A stretch of 64,000 bases of DNA from B1 sp964355075 (GTDB lineage Bacteria; Bacteroidota; Bacteroidia; UKL13-3), in assembly GCA_964355075.1 (NCBI GenBank), contig CAYHCF010000001.1, positions 1-64,000 on the forward strand. Direction: 5' to 3'. A program made the translations under genes and the position numbers. The notes beneath the pieces are model-generated. The model had not been told where the DNA came from. It did no database searches and worked only from the letters and a program-made list of their open reading frames with translations. How positions within the stretch are numbered: the first letter of the stretch is position 1; the number at the start of each line of letters is the position of its first letter. Below are positions 17,261 through 26,080 of this stretch, one piece after another.

Positions 17261-18961
17261 GTGAGAATAAGCCATAAACAACTAAGCTGCCTGGGAATAA
17301 TGTTGTTATTATTCATTACAGGTAATGGTCAAAATATTAATCCTTTTGATTACCGGATTCAAAAAAAAGCAATCGCTAAATTCGGTATGGTTGTTTCTGC
17401 ACATCCTCTTGCCAGCCAGGTTGGACTAAGCATTTTACAAAAAGGCGGAAATGCCGTTGATGCAGCCATTGCTACGCAACTGGCCCTGGCGGTAGTCTAT
17501 CCGGAGGCAGGAAATATTGGTGGCGGTGGATTTATGGTGGCCCATTTAAAAAGCGGGAAAAACATTGCTCTGGATTTTAGAGAAAAAGCACCCTCAAAAG
17601 CCTTTGAAAAAATGTATTTGGATACGGAGGGTAAGCCTTTGAAGGACTTATCAAAAGACGGACACCTGGCTGTGGGAGTACCCGGTACCATTTCAGGAAT
17701 TTTTGCAAGCATGATATATGCTAATCTACCCTTTACGGAATTGGTTCAACCCGCAATAACCCTCGCAGAAAATGGATTTGCGATTACGGATATGCAAGCA
17801 AATTCATTCAACACCTATCAACAAGAATTAAATAAATTTAACAGGGTGCCTCCTGCCTTTTTAAAAGAAAAATTATGGAAGCAGGGGGATACTTTGGTTC
17901 AGCCTGAACTCGCACAAACGCTGAAAAGAATACGGGATCATGGAGCAAAAGATTTTTATGAAGGTGAAACCGCTGAATGGATCGTAAAGGAAATGCGAAA
18001 AGGGAATGGGATTATTAGTTTAGAAGATTTAAAAAACTACCGTACTATAGAAAGAGATATTATTGAATTTAAATACAGGGGTTATGAGATAATAAGTATG
18101 CCCTTGCCCAGTAGTGGAGGAATTCTGCTGGAACAAATGTTAAAAATGATTGAACCCTATCCCATCAAAAAAATGAAGCCCAATTCTGTTGAATCGGTTC
18201 AATTAATGGTTGAAATTGAACGTAGGGCATTTGCCGACCGGGCGCAGTTTTTGGGTGATCCTGATTTTGTAAAAGTGCCGGTAAAAAAGTTGATAAGTGA
18301 AAAATACCTGAAAGACCGGATGAAAGATTATATACCGGGTAAAGCTGGTAACAGTAAAGAAATCCAAGCTGGAAAAATTTATGAATCTGAGGAAACCACC
18401 CATCTGAGTATTATTGATAAAGAAGGGAATGCCGTTTCTGTTACCACTACACTCAATGGTTCCTTTGGCAGCAGGATAGTTGTTGAAGGTGCAGGATTTT
18501 TACTGAATAATGAAATGGATGATTTCAGTATTAAGCCGGATGTTCCTAATTTATACGGCGCAACGGGTAATAAAAACAATTCGGTTCAGCCCGGTAAAAG
18601 AATGTTGAGCAGCATGACCCCAACCATCGTGTTAAAAAACAATAAACCGATCTATGTAGTAGGTACACCGGGAGGAACCAGCATCCCAACAAGCGTATTT
18701 CAAACGATCATTAATTTGCTCGACTATCATATGCGTTCGGATGAGGCCGTTAATAATCCCAAATTCCATCATCAATGGTTACCGGATGAAATCTATGTTG
18801 AAAAGAATTTTAATGCCGAAGTAATTGATTCCTTAAAGAAAATAGGTTATAAAGTGACTCAAAGGGGTTCCATTGGCAGGACTGAATTGATAGAAATTAA
18901 CAAAAAAAACATGATCGGAGTTGGCGATTACCGGGGAAACGATGCCGCGGAGGGCTATTAA
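17261..18961 (+). CDS. ggt: Gamma-glutamyltransferase
   Basis: A 566-residue secreted enzyme when started at GTG 17261, which gives a normal signal peptide (RISHKQLSCLGIMLLLFI). The precursor cuts itself before Thr379 in TTHLSIID to form large and small subunits; that Thr is the nucleophile. Other family motifs are GGNAVDAAIA near the N-terminus, LPSSGG and GTPGGTSIPTSVFQ in the small subunit. It transfers or hydrolyses the gamma-glutamyl group of glutathione in the periplasm. It is apparently monocistronic. Confidence 0.95.
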   Translation: MRISHKQLSCLGIMLLLFITGNGQNINPFDYRIQKKAIAKFGMVVSAHPLASQVGLSILQKGGNAVDAAIATQLALAVVYPEAGNIGGGGFMVAHLKSGKNIALDFREKAPSKAFEKMYLDTEGKPLKDLSKDGHLAVGVPGTISGIFASMIYANLPFTELVQPAITLAENGFAITDMQANSFNTYQQELNKFNRVPPAFLKEKLWKQGDTLVQPELAQTLKRIRDHGAKDFYEGETAEWIVKEMRKGNGIISLEDLKNYRTIERDIIEFKYRGYEIISMPLPSSGGILLEQMLKMIEPYPIKKMKPNSVESVQLMVEIERRAFADRAQFLGDPDFVKVPVKKLISEKYLKDRMKDYIPGKAGNSKEIQAGKIYESEETTHLSIIDKEGNAVSVTTTLNGSFGSRIVVEGAGFLLNNEMDDFSIKPDVPNLYGATGNKNNSVQPGKRMLSSMTPTIVLKNNKPIYVVGTPGGTSIPTSVFQTIINLLDYHMRSDEAVNNPKFHHQWLPDEIYVEKNFNAEVIDSLKKIGYKVTQRGSIGRTELIEINKKNMIGVGDYRGNDAAEGY

Positions 18962-19127
18962 CTGCCGTTCCCCTTATTTTTAAAAAAAAATGCTTGATTT
19001 TAGCGTTTGTTGCAATACCTTTGACCTTTAGATATTTAAATTTCCTTTTACAACTCATACCGTTGTAGATTATTAAATATTCTTTTTGCATTTTTATAAT
19101 CGCAATAGGTATTAACTAATTTAAGTT

Positions 19128-19589
19128 ATGAAAAACGCATTACACAAATTCTTCCTGATTTTTGCCATCCTTTTATTATCGGTTTCAGGTTGTAAAAAGA
19201 AAGTTACTCCGCCAGAGCCCGAACCCGAAAAATATGACATATTCACCTGTAGCATAAGTGGGGTGGCATTTTCATCAGATTCCGTTGGCTACACCACCAA
19301 TGCTACACAGACCTTTATCACCGCTTACAAAGAAGGCCGGGCATTTTTTGAGATTAATTTAAATGGCAAAACAGCCGCCACCTATAATTTGTCTCCCGGC
19401 TTCAACGATTTCATCTATTTACCCACAAGTTCAACGTTTTCAAGTGCAAATACAGGTTATATTACGATTACAAAATATGATACCATAGCCAATTTAATTT
19501 CGGGAAATTACACGGGATTAAGTGCTGCAGGAACAGGTGGAAACTTTACCATATCTAATGGTGTAATAAACAATATCCGGAAGAAATAA
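19128..19589 (+). CDS. Small lipoprotein of unknown function
   Basis: A 153-residue lipoprotein with lipobox SVSGC near residue 22, followed by a Lys-rich then Pro/Glu-rich linker. The mature part (about 40-150) has alternating beta strands, ending NGVINNIRKK, and resembles Bacteroidota small lipoproteins of about 150 residues with a single beta-sandwich domain. No catalytic residues are visible. It stands alone between ggt and the efflux operon. Confidence 0.7.
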   Translation: MKNALHKFFLIFAILLLSVSGCKKKVTPPEPEPEKYDIFTCSISGVAFSSDSVGYTTNATQTFITAYKEGRAFFEINLNGKTAATYNLSPGFNDFIYLPTSSTFSSANTGYITITKYDTIANLISGNYTGLSAAGTGGNFTISNGVINNIRKK

Positions 19590-19665
19590 TTTGCAAATTG
19601 ATGTAAATTGACCCATTATTGGATATGCTTTTTGCTTTTAAAAGCAATTTATCTTTTCGTGGCCT

Positions 19666-19833
19666 ATGCGTTTTATCCATAATCATTTCCTAACTTCGGC
19701 TCAACTCCCGATGGAGCTTGTGTCTGAAATGATATTGGATAACGGGAAAAACTTAAATCCTGCGTGGTTCCACTTAATATTTAATACCAGAAGAACAGCT
19801 ATATTTAAGAATATTATATCATTTTTGAAATAA
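19666..19833 (+). CDS. Possible 55-residue ORF before the efflux operon
   Basis: An open frame of 55 codons (MRFIHNHFLTSAQLPMELVS...) ends 14 bases before the tolC start codon. It has no recognised domain, no obvious ribosome binding site and could be chance. A perfect palindrome TTGCTTTTAAAAGCAA (19632-19647) and an ATCATTTC / GAAATGAT inverted repeat (about 19682-19736) lie in the same spacer. Efflux operons of this type often have a regulator in front; none is seen here. Confidence 0.2.
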   Translation: MRFIHNHFLTSAQLPMELVSEMILDNGKNLNPAWFHLIFNTRRTAIFKNIISFLK

Positions 19834-19847
19834 ATCGTTGAAATAAA

Positions 19848-21110
19848 ATGAAAAACAGAATATTAACAATAGGTCTCACTCTTCTGTGCTTTCTTGCCGG
19901 GGCACAGCCTGAAAAAGTCCTTACCCTTGAAAGTTGTTATGAACTGGCCCGACAAAATTATCCACTCGTAAAACAACATGAACTGATTTCGAAAAGCAAA
20001 GAATATTCCATTGAAAATGCATCAAAAGGATATTTACCTCAACTCAATTTGATGGGCCAGGCCTCTTATCAGTCGGCTGTAACTACTGTGCCGATGAAGT
20101 TGCCAGGGTTGAACATTCCAAGCTTAAGCAAAGATCAATACAAAATTTTTGGCGAGTTGAACCAAACCCTATATGATGGGGGAAGCATTCGCATGCAAAA
20201 GCAAATTCTTGAAACCAATGCCCTTGTGGAAGCACAAAAATTAGAAGTGGAACTCTATAAGTTGAAAGATCGTATTAACCAGGTTTTTTTTGGAATTATT
20301 TTGCTTCATGAACAGATCAATCAAACTAACCTGTTTATGAAAGATATTCAGAATTCAATTCAGAAAATGAATGCTGCCATAAAGAATGGTATCGCGTTAA
20401 AGAATAGTGAGGATATTCTACAGGCAGAACTTTTAAAGGCAGGACAACGGATCATAGAATTAAAGGCAAACAGAGAATCCTATTATGATATGTTGGGATT
20501 ATTTATAAATCAAAAATTAGATGAAAGTGTACCCTTACAGATTCCTGCTTCTACCCTTATTACTGCTACCATAAGCAGACCCGAATTGGCATTATTTGAA
20601 AACCAAAAAAAAATGCTGACCGTTCAAAATGGCTTGCTGAATACGAGAAACAGGCCAAAACTGGGATTGTTTTTTCAGGGTGGATATGGCAAACCGGGGA
20701 TGGATATGCTCAATAATAATTTCACTGACTATTATATCGGAGGGCTAAGATTTAACTGGTCATTATCGGGCTTATATACCTATAAAAATGAAAAGAGTTT
20801 ATTATCGATCAGTTCAAACACTTTGGATTTACAAAAAGAGACTTTTTTGTTTAATACGAATTATGTATTGAAATATCAAAATGCAGAGATCGTGAAGTTA
20901 GAAAAACTATTAAAAACCGACGAGGAGATCCTGAGTTTGAGAACCCGAATTAAAAATACCGCTCATGCACAACTTGAGAATGGCGTCATTCAACCGAATG
21001 ATTATTTAAGAGAGTTAAACGCCGAAGATCTTGCCCGGCAAAACAAATTATTGCACCGCATTCAATTACTCATGGCTCAGTACAATCAAAAAAACACCAC
21101 CGGAAACTAA
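19848..21110 (+). CDS. TolC family outer-membrane efflux protein
   Basis: A 420-residue protein with a signal peptide (about 1-19) and the two-repeat OEP/TolC structure rich in long coiled-coil helices (LESCYELARQNYPLVKQHE and a matching helix near 290-420). It forms the outer-membrane channel of the exporter encoded by the next five genes. It is first in the operon; the next gene starts 18 bases on. Confidence 0.9.
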   Translation: MKNRILTIGLTLLCFLAGAQPEKVLTLESCYELARQNYPLVKQHELISKSKEYSIENASKGYLPQLNLMGQASYQSAVTTVPMKLPGLNIPSLSKDQYKIFGELNQTLYDGGSIRMQKQILETNALVEAQKLEVELYKLKDRINQVFFGIILLHEQINQTNLFMKDIQNSIQKMNAAIKNGIALKNSEDILQAELLKAGQRIIELKANRESYYDMLGLFINQKLDESVPLQIPASTLITATISRPELALFENQKKMLTVQNGLLNTRNRPKLGLFFQGGYGKPGMDMLNNNFTDYYIGGLRFNWSLSGLYTYKNEKSLLSISSNTLDLQKETFLFNTNYVLKYQNAEIVKLEKLLKTDEEILSLRTRIKNTAHAQLENGVIQPNDYLRELNAEDLARQNKLLHRIQLLMAQYNQKNTTGN

Positions 21111-21128
21111 CCCATAAATTTATCAACC

Positions 21129-22019
21129 ATGAAAGAACTATTTTTTATTTTATTCTTCTCTCTGACTTTGGGAGCATGTAATCAAAAAAACAATAATTAC
21201 GATGCCTCCGGGACCTTTGAGGCTGTTGAAACAATTGTTTCATCTGAGGCGACCGGTGTGATTCAACAATTTAAGATAGAAGAAGGACAAATGATAAAAC
21301 CCGGTGAGGTGATTGGGTACATTGATAGCATACAATTGTATTTAAAAAAGAAACAATTACTGGCACAAATTAAAACCACTGTTAGTCAAAGGCCCGATAT
21401 TACCAGACAATTAGCGGCTGCCAAGGAACAGTTAAAGGCTTTTGAAAAAGAGCAGAAGCGCCTGCAAAATTTATTGAAATCAGATGCAGCCACGCAAAAA
21501 CAAATGGATGACATGAACGCACAAATAGAAATTTTGAAAAAACAAATTGATGCGCAACAATCCTCCCTGGGTATTCAATCAGAAAGTATGGTACAACAAA
21601 CCAATCCTTTGTGGGTTCAGATAGAACAGTTAAATGACCAATTGACAAAATGCATCCTTACCAACAAGGTAAATGGAACAGTTTTAACAAAATACGCAGA
21701 GACCCATGAAATGGCAGTTGCAGGAAAACCCCTTTATAAAATTGCTGATTTATCTACGCTGATTTTGAGAGCTTATATCAGCGGAGATCAGTTCTCGGAA
21801 ATAAGGTTAAACCAGCGTATTATCGTGCTGGTAGATAAGGAATCGGGGAACCGAAAAGAATATGAAGGTTTTGTTGAATGGATAAATAATAAAGCGGAGT
21901 TTACCCCTAAAACAATCCAGACAAAAGATGAAAGAGCTAATCTGGTTTACGCCATTAAGGTTCGGGTAAAAAATGATGGCTATTTAAAAATTGGAATGTA
22001 CGCTGACATTAAGTTTTAA
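21129..22019 (+). CDS. HlyD-type membrane fusion protein, lipoprotein
   Basis: A 296-residue adaptor. A lipobox LGACN near residue 17 indicates a lipoprotein. A biotinyl-lipoyl-like half motif (VIQQFKIEEGQMIKPGEVIGYID) is followed by a coiled-coil hairpin (about 60-165) and the second lipoyl half and beta-barrel (about 170-296). It links the inner-membrane permeases with TolC across the periplasm. The next ATPase gene starts 3 bases after its stop. Its relatives are the YbhG-type adaptors. Confidence 0.9.
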   Translation: MKELFFILFFSLTLGACNQKNNNYDASGTFEAVETIVSSEATGVIQQFKIEEGQMIKPGEVIGYIDSIQLYLKKKQLLAQIKTTVSQRPDITRQLAAAKEQLKAFEKEQKRLQNLLKSDAATQKQMDDMNAQIEILKKQIDAQQSSLGIQSESMVQQTNPLWVQIEQLNDQLTKCILTNKVNGTVLTKYAETHEMAVAGKPLYKIADLSTLILRAYISGDQFSEIRLNQRIIVLVDKESGNRKEYEGFVEWINNKAEFTPKTIQTKDERANLVYAIKVRVKNDGYLKIGMYADIKF

Positions 22020-22022
22020 TGC

Positions 22023-22940
22023 ATGGACGCGGTAATCCTATCCCATATTCACAAAACTTACGGCAAAGAAAATAAAGTTGCTTTAACTGATATTTCCTTC
22101 AAGGTAAATAAAGGAGAACTATTCGGACTCATCGGACCTGACGGGGCTGGTAAAACAAGCCTTTTTAGAATATTAACTACGCTTCTTTTAGCAGATTCCG
22201 GAGCGGCTACCGTTGCAGGATTTGACGTGGTAAAAAATTACAAAGAGATCAGAAAATGCATCGGTTATATGCCCGGGAGATTTTCTTTATATCAGGATTT
22301 AACGGTATGGGAAAATCTAAATTTCTTTGCCACATTATTTGGTACCAGTATCAAAGAGAATTATGATTTAATTAGAGATATTTATATTCAGATTGAACCT
22401 TTTAAAGACAGGAGAGCGGGAAAATTATCTGGTGGTATGAAGCAGAAATTGGCCTTGTGCTGTGCACTCATTCACAAGCCTGAAGTATTGTTTTTGGATG
22501 AGCCTACCACAGGAGTGGATCCAGTATCCAGAAAAGAATTCTGGGAAATGCTCAAAAGGTTGAAAGCGCAACATATTACTATTTTGGTATCAACCCCTTA
22601 TATGGATGAGGCAACTTTATGCGACCGGATAGCCTTGATACAGGAGGGCAACATTTTATCCATCAATACTCCGGAAGATATCATAAAATCCTATCCAAAC
22701 CCGCTGTACGGTGTTAAATCATCAAATATGTATCGCCTGTTAAAAGACCTGAACCAATTTCCTGACACCCTTAGTTGCTTCATCTTTGGAGCGTATCTCC
22801 ATCTTGAGTTAATTGGGGATGAGAAAGCAGGTATGAATCAATTAATGAATTATCTTCATGACCTGGGACATACAGAAATTGTCATAGAAAAGCATGAGCC
22901 TGAAATAGAAGATTGTTATATCAAATTATTAAAAAATTAA
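22023..22940 (+). CDS. ABC-2 exporter ATPase (first half, YbhF-like)
   Basis: A 305-residue ATPase with Walker A GPDGAGKTS, signature LSGGMKQ, Walker B VLFLDEPTTGVDP and an extra C-terminal domain after about residue 215. Together with the following ATPase it matches the two halves of the fused YbhF protein of enterobacteria, here as separate genes. It drives the ABC-2 permeases encoded downstream. In the H-loop position the His is replaced: VSTPYMDE instead of VTHYMDE. Confidence 0.92.
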   Translation: MDAVILSHIHKTYGKENKVALTDISFKVNKGELFGLIGPDGAGKTSLFRILTTLLLADSGAATVAGFDVVKNYKEIRKCIGYMPGRFSLYQDLTVWENLNFFATLFGTSIKENYDLIRDIYIQIEPFKDRRAGKLSGGMKQKLALCCALIHKPEVLFLDEPTTGVDPVSRKEFWEMLKRLKAQHITILVSTPYMDEATLCDRIALIQEGNILSINTPEDIIKSYPNPLYGVKSSNMYRLLKDLNQFPDTLSCFIFGAYLHLELIGDEKAGMNQLMNYLHDLGHTEIVIEKHEPEIEDCYIKLLKN

Positions 22941-22941
22941 C

Positions 22942-23682
22942 ATGTTGGATATTGTAATTAGTACGGAAAATTTAACCAAACGCTACGGGGATTTCATTGC
23001 CGCTGATTCAATAAGCTTTGAGGTGAAGAAAGGCGAAATTTTTGGGTTTTTAGGTGCAAACGGAGCCGGAAAAACAACTGCCATGCGAATGCTTTGCGGA
23101 CTATCCTCTCCCTCTTCCGGTAAGGCAAACATAGCCGGTTTTGACATCTATAAACAAACCGAACAAATAAAGAGAAACATCGGTTATATGAGTCAGAAAT
23201 TTTCTTTATATGAAGACTTAACCGTTATGGAGAACATCCGGTTCTTTGGCGGAATATATGGGTTGAGCAATGAGGCAATCAAAAACAAAAGCAATGAATT
23301 ATTAGACCAATTGAGCCTGAAAAATGAAGCAAAAAAATTAGTTGCCTCTTTGCCTTTAGGCTGGAAACAAAAGCTGTCATTTTCTATTGCCCTCATTCAT
23401 GAACCTAAAATAGTTTTTTTGGATGAACCTACCGGAGGCGTTGATCCATTGACGAGGAGACAATTTTGGGACCTGATTTACGAAGCATCCAACAGGGGCA
23501 TTACCATTTTTGTTACCACACACTATATGGATGAAGCAGAATATTGCAACCGCTTATCCATTATGGTTGATGGGAAAATAAAAGCACTGGATAGCCCGGC
23601 ACGGTTAAAAGAAACTTATTCGGCTAAAAATATGGATGAGGTATTTTTTGAATTGGCAAGGGGAGCTTCAAGGGTAAATTAA
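22942..23682 (+). CDS. ABC-2 exporter ATPase (second half, YbhF-like)
   Basis: A 246-residue ATPase, one base after the previous stop. Walker A GANGAGKTT, Walker B IVFLDEPTGGVDP and H-loop VTTHYMDE are intact. The signature LSGGQ is replaced by LPLGWKQ, a variant typical of the second half of YbhF-like proteins. With the first ATPase it probably forms a heterodimer in which one site differs from the other. Confidence 0.92.
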   Translation: MLDIVISTENLTKRYGDFIAADSISFEVKKGEIFGFLGANGAGKTTAMRMLCGLSSPSSGKANIAGFDIYKQTEQIKRNIGYMSQKFSLYEDLTVMENIRFFGGIYGLSNEAIKNKSNELLDQLSLKNEAKKLVASLPLGWKQKLSFSIALIHEPKIVFLDEPTGGVDPLTRRQFWDLIYEASNRGITIFVTTHYMDEAEYCNRLSIMVDGKIKALDSPARLKETYSAKNMDEVFFELARGASRVN

Positions 23683-23702
23683 AAAAACATGAAATCATTC
23701 GC

Positions 23703-24809
23703 ATGAAACAGTTTATCACATTTGTAAGAAAGGAATTTGCACATGTTTTACGTGACCGGAAAACATTACTTATTTTATTTGGATTGCCTATTGTTCAGAT
23801 TATAATTTTTGGCTTTGCATTAACCAATGAAGTGAAGAATGCAAAAATTGTGGTTATTGATTATGCAAAAGATGCCAGTTCACAAAAATTAATCACCCGA
23901 TTTGAATCAAGCCGGTATTTTGAGATTGAAAAAACCATGCTTAACAACAAGGAAATTGAGGGCGCATTCAGAGAAGGAAAGATAAAAATGGCCTTGGTAA
24001 TTCCGATAGATTTTGAGCATGATCTTTTACACCAAAACCAAACCAGCATACAAATAATTAATGACGCATCCGATCCGAACGTAGCAACCACATTGAACAT
24101 TTACGCATCGGCCATTATTGCCGATTTTCAAAACGACCTACATCAAAATAAGACACTCCCCTACCGTATCATCCCCGAAAACCGAATGTTGTACAATCCT
24201 CAATTGAAAGGAGTGCACAATTTTGTACCGGGAGTAATGGCGCTCATCCTGATGCTGGTTTGCGTGCTGCTCACAGCCATTTCTATCGTAAGAGAAAAGG
24301 AATTAGGCACGATGGAAATATTATTGGTTTCTCCTTTTAATCCCATTTTTGTTATTCTTTCAAAAGCCTTTCCTTACCTTATTCTATCCCTGATAAATGT
24401 TTGTATTATATTATTATTAAGCGTTTTTGTTCTGGACCTTCCTATTGTTGGAAGCCTTTTTCTTTTGTTAGCGGAAAGTACTTTATTTATCATTACCTGC
24501 CTATCGGTTGGTTTGCTAATATCTGTGAGAACCGCGTCACAACAAGTGGCCATGCTTATTTCTTTAATGGGTATGCTCTTACCTACCATCATTTTCAGCG
24601 GGTTTATGTTTCCTATTGAAAATATGCCTTTGATTTTGCAAATCATTTCAAATGCAGTTCCGGCTAAATGGTTTTACATCATTGTTAAATCAATTATGAT
24701 TAAAGGATTGGGTATTTCATCTCTTTGGAAAGAAACATTGATATTAATAGGCATGACCCTATTCCTATTAGCAGTGAGCATCAAAAAATTTAAAATCAGG
24801 TTATCATGA
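23703..24809 (+). CDS. ABC-2 type permease (YbhS-like)
   Basis: A 368-residue permease: one N-terminal membrane helix (about 20-42), a periplasmic domain (about 45-170) and five C-terminal helices, with the family motif VREKELGTMEILLVSPFNPI near residue 200. It forms a pair with the next permease, whose gene overlaps its last four bases (ATGA). Together they form the inner-membrane pore of the exporter. Confidence 0.92.
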   Translation: MKQFITFVRKEFAHVLRDRKTLLILFGLPIVQIIIFGFALTNEVKNAKIVVIDYAKDASSQKLITRFESSRYFEIEKTMLNNKEIEGAFREGKIKMALVIPIDFEHDLLHQNQTSIQIINDASDPNVATTLNIYASAIIADFQNDLHQNKTLPYRIIPENRMLYNPQLKGVHNFVPGVMALILMLVCVLLTAISIVREKELGTMEILLVSPFNPIFVILSKAFPYLILSLINVCIILLLSVFVLDLPIVGSLFLLLAESTLFIITCLSVGLLISVRTASQQVAMLISLMGMLLPTIIFSGFMFPIENMPLILQIISNAVPAKWFYIIVKSIMIKGLGISSLWKETLILIGMTLFLLAVSIKKFKIRLS

Positions 24810-25924
24810 GAACCATCCTCTTTTTATTACAGAAAGAATTCAGGCAGATTATCAGAAACAAATCCATACTCGGCATTATTCTTGCGCTTCCAATCGTGCA
24901 ATTATTGATTCTGCCGCTTGCTGCAAATTTTGAAATTAAGAATATAAATTTAGCGGTAGTTGATCACGACCATTCCGGCTTTTCACAAAAGCTCATAACA
25001 AAAATCACTTCTTCAGGTTACTTCAAATTAGTTAGTTTTAATGCATCATTCAAGGAGGCCTTTCAATTGGTTGAAAAGGATAAAGCAGATTTAATTTTAG
25101 AAATTCCGGCCAATTTTGAAAAAAATCTTTTTAGAGAAAATGAGCAAAAGCTATTTATCGCGGTGAACGCTATCAACGGCGTTAAAGCAAATCTGGGGGG
25201 CGCGTATTTAAATACTATTATTAGAATTTTAAACAATGATATTCGGCTACAGTGGGTTCAAAGTGATAAGTTTCCTCCCATTCCATCCATTGAAATAATA
25301 TCCCGAAACTGGTATAATCCCTATATGAATTATAATCTGTATATGGTTCCCGGAATTTTAGCCTTTCTGGTGACTATGATAGGCGGTTATCTTTCGGCCT
25401 TGAATATTGTAAAAGAAAAAGAGATTGGAACCATTGAACAAATAAATGTAACTCCCATAAAAAAACACCATTTTATCCTAGGAAAACTGATCCCATTTTG
25501 GATTTTAGGGTTGGTTGTTTTTACATTAGGTTTATTGGTTGCCAGAATTGTTTATGGAATTATTCCGTTGGGTAGTCTGGTATTGCTATACGGATTTATT
25601 GCTGTATATTTATTAGCCGTTTTGGGATTAGGACTATTGATCTCTACTTATACGGATACCCAGCAACAGGCTATGTTTGTATCCTTTTTCTTTGTGATGA
25701 TTTTTATCCTGATGAGCGGACTATTTACCTCTATAGATAGTATGCCTGAGTGGGCAAAAGTAATTGCACATTTAAATCCATTAAGTTATATGATAGAAGT
25801 ACTGAGGATGGTTGTTTTGAAAGGAAGTGGGTTTAATGATATTAAGTATCATTTGGGGAAGATACTTTTGTTTGCACTTTTCTTTAATGGATGGGCTGTT
25901 TTAAATTATAAAAAGACTTCCTGA
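24806..25924 (+). CDS. ABC-2 type permease (YbhR-like)
   Basis: A 372-residue permease with the same architecture as its neighbour and the matching motif VKEKEIGTIEQINVTPIKKHHF. The last gene of the six-gene operon TolC, fusion protein, two ATPases and two permeases. Such systems export drugs, detergents or lipids; the substrate is not shown by the sequence. Confidence 0.92.
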   Translation: MRTILFLLQKEFRQIIRNKSILGIILALPIVQLLILPLAANFEIKNINLAVVDHDHSGFSQKLITKITSSGYFKLVSFNASFKEAFQLVEKDKADLILEIPANFEKNLFRENEQKLFIAVNAINGVKANLGGAYLNTIIRILNNDIRLQWVQSDKFPPIPSIEIISRNWYNPYMNYNLYMVPGILAFLVTMIGGYLSALNIVKEKEIGTIEQINVTPIKKHHFILGKLIPFWILGLVVFTLGLLVARIVYGIIPLGSLVLLYGFIAVYLLAVLGLGLLISTYTDTQQQAMFVSFFFVMIFILMSGLFTSIDSMPEWAKVIAHLNPLSYMIEVLRMVVLKGSGFNDIKYHLGKILLFALFFNGWAVLNYKKTS

Positions 25925-26080
25925 TTGTTGAATAGCAACGTTACTTGATTTATCCGGAAATTTGTATTTCGACCCCTTTTTCGTCAAATTATAAAAATTA
26001 AGAAATAATTGACACATTTATTCCTTAAAAAGTAGTATTATTGATTTCTATTTCTAACTTAACATTAATTGATATCTGAC

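Noticed and set aside
22942..23682. Degenerate ABC signature (LPLGWKQ) as a sign of a broken ATPase
   Set aside because: The same variant is normal in the second half of YbhF-like proteins; all other motifs are intact.
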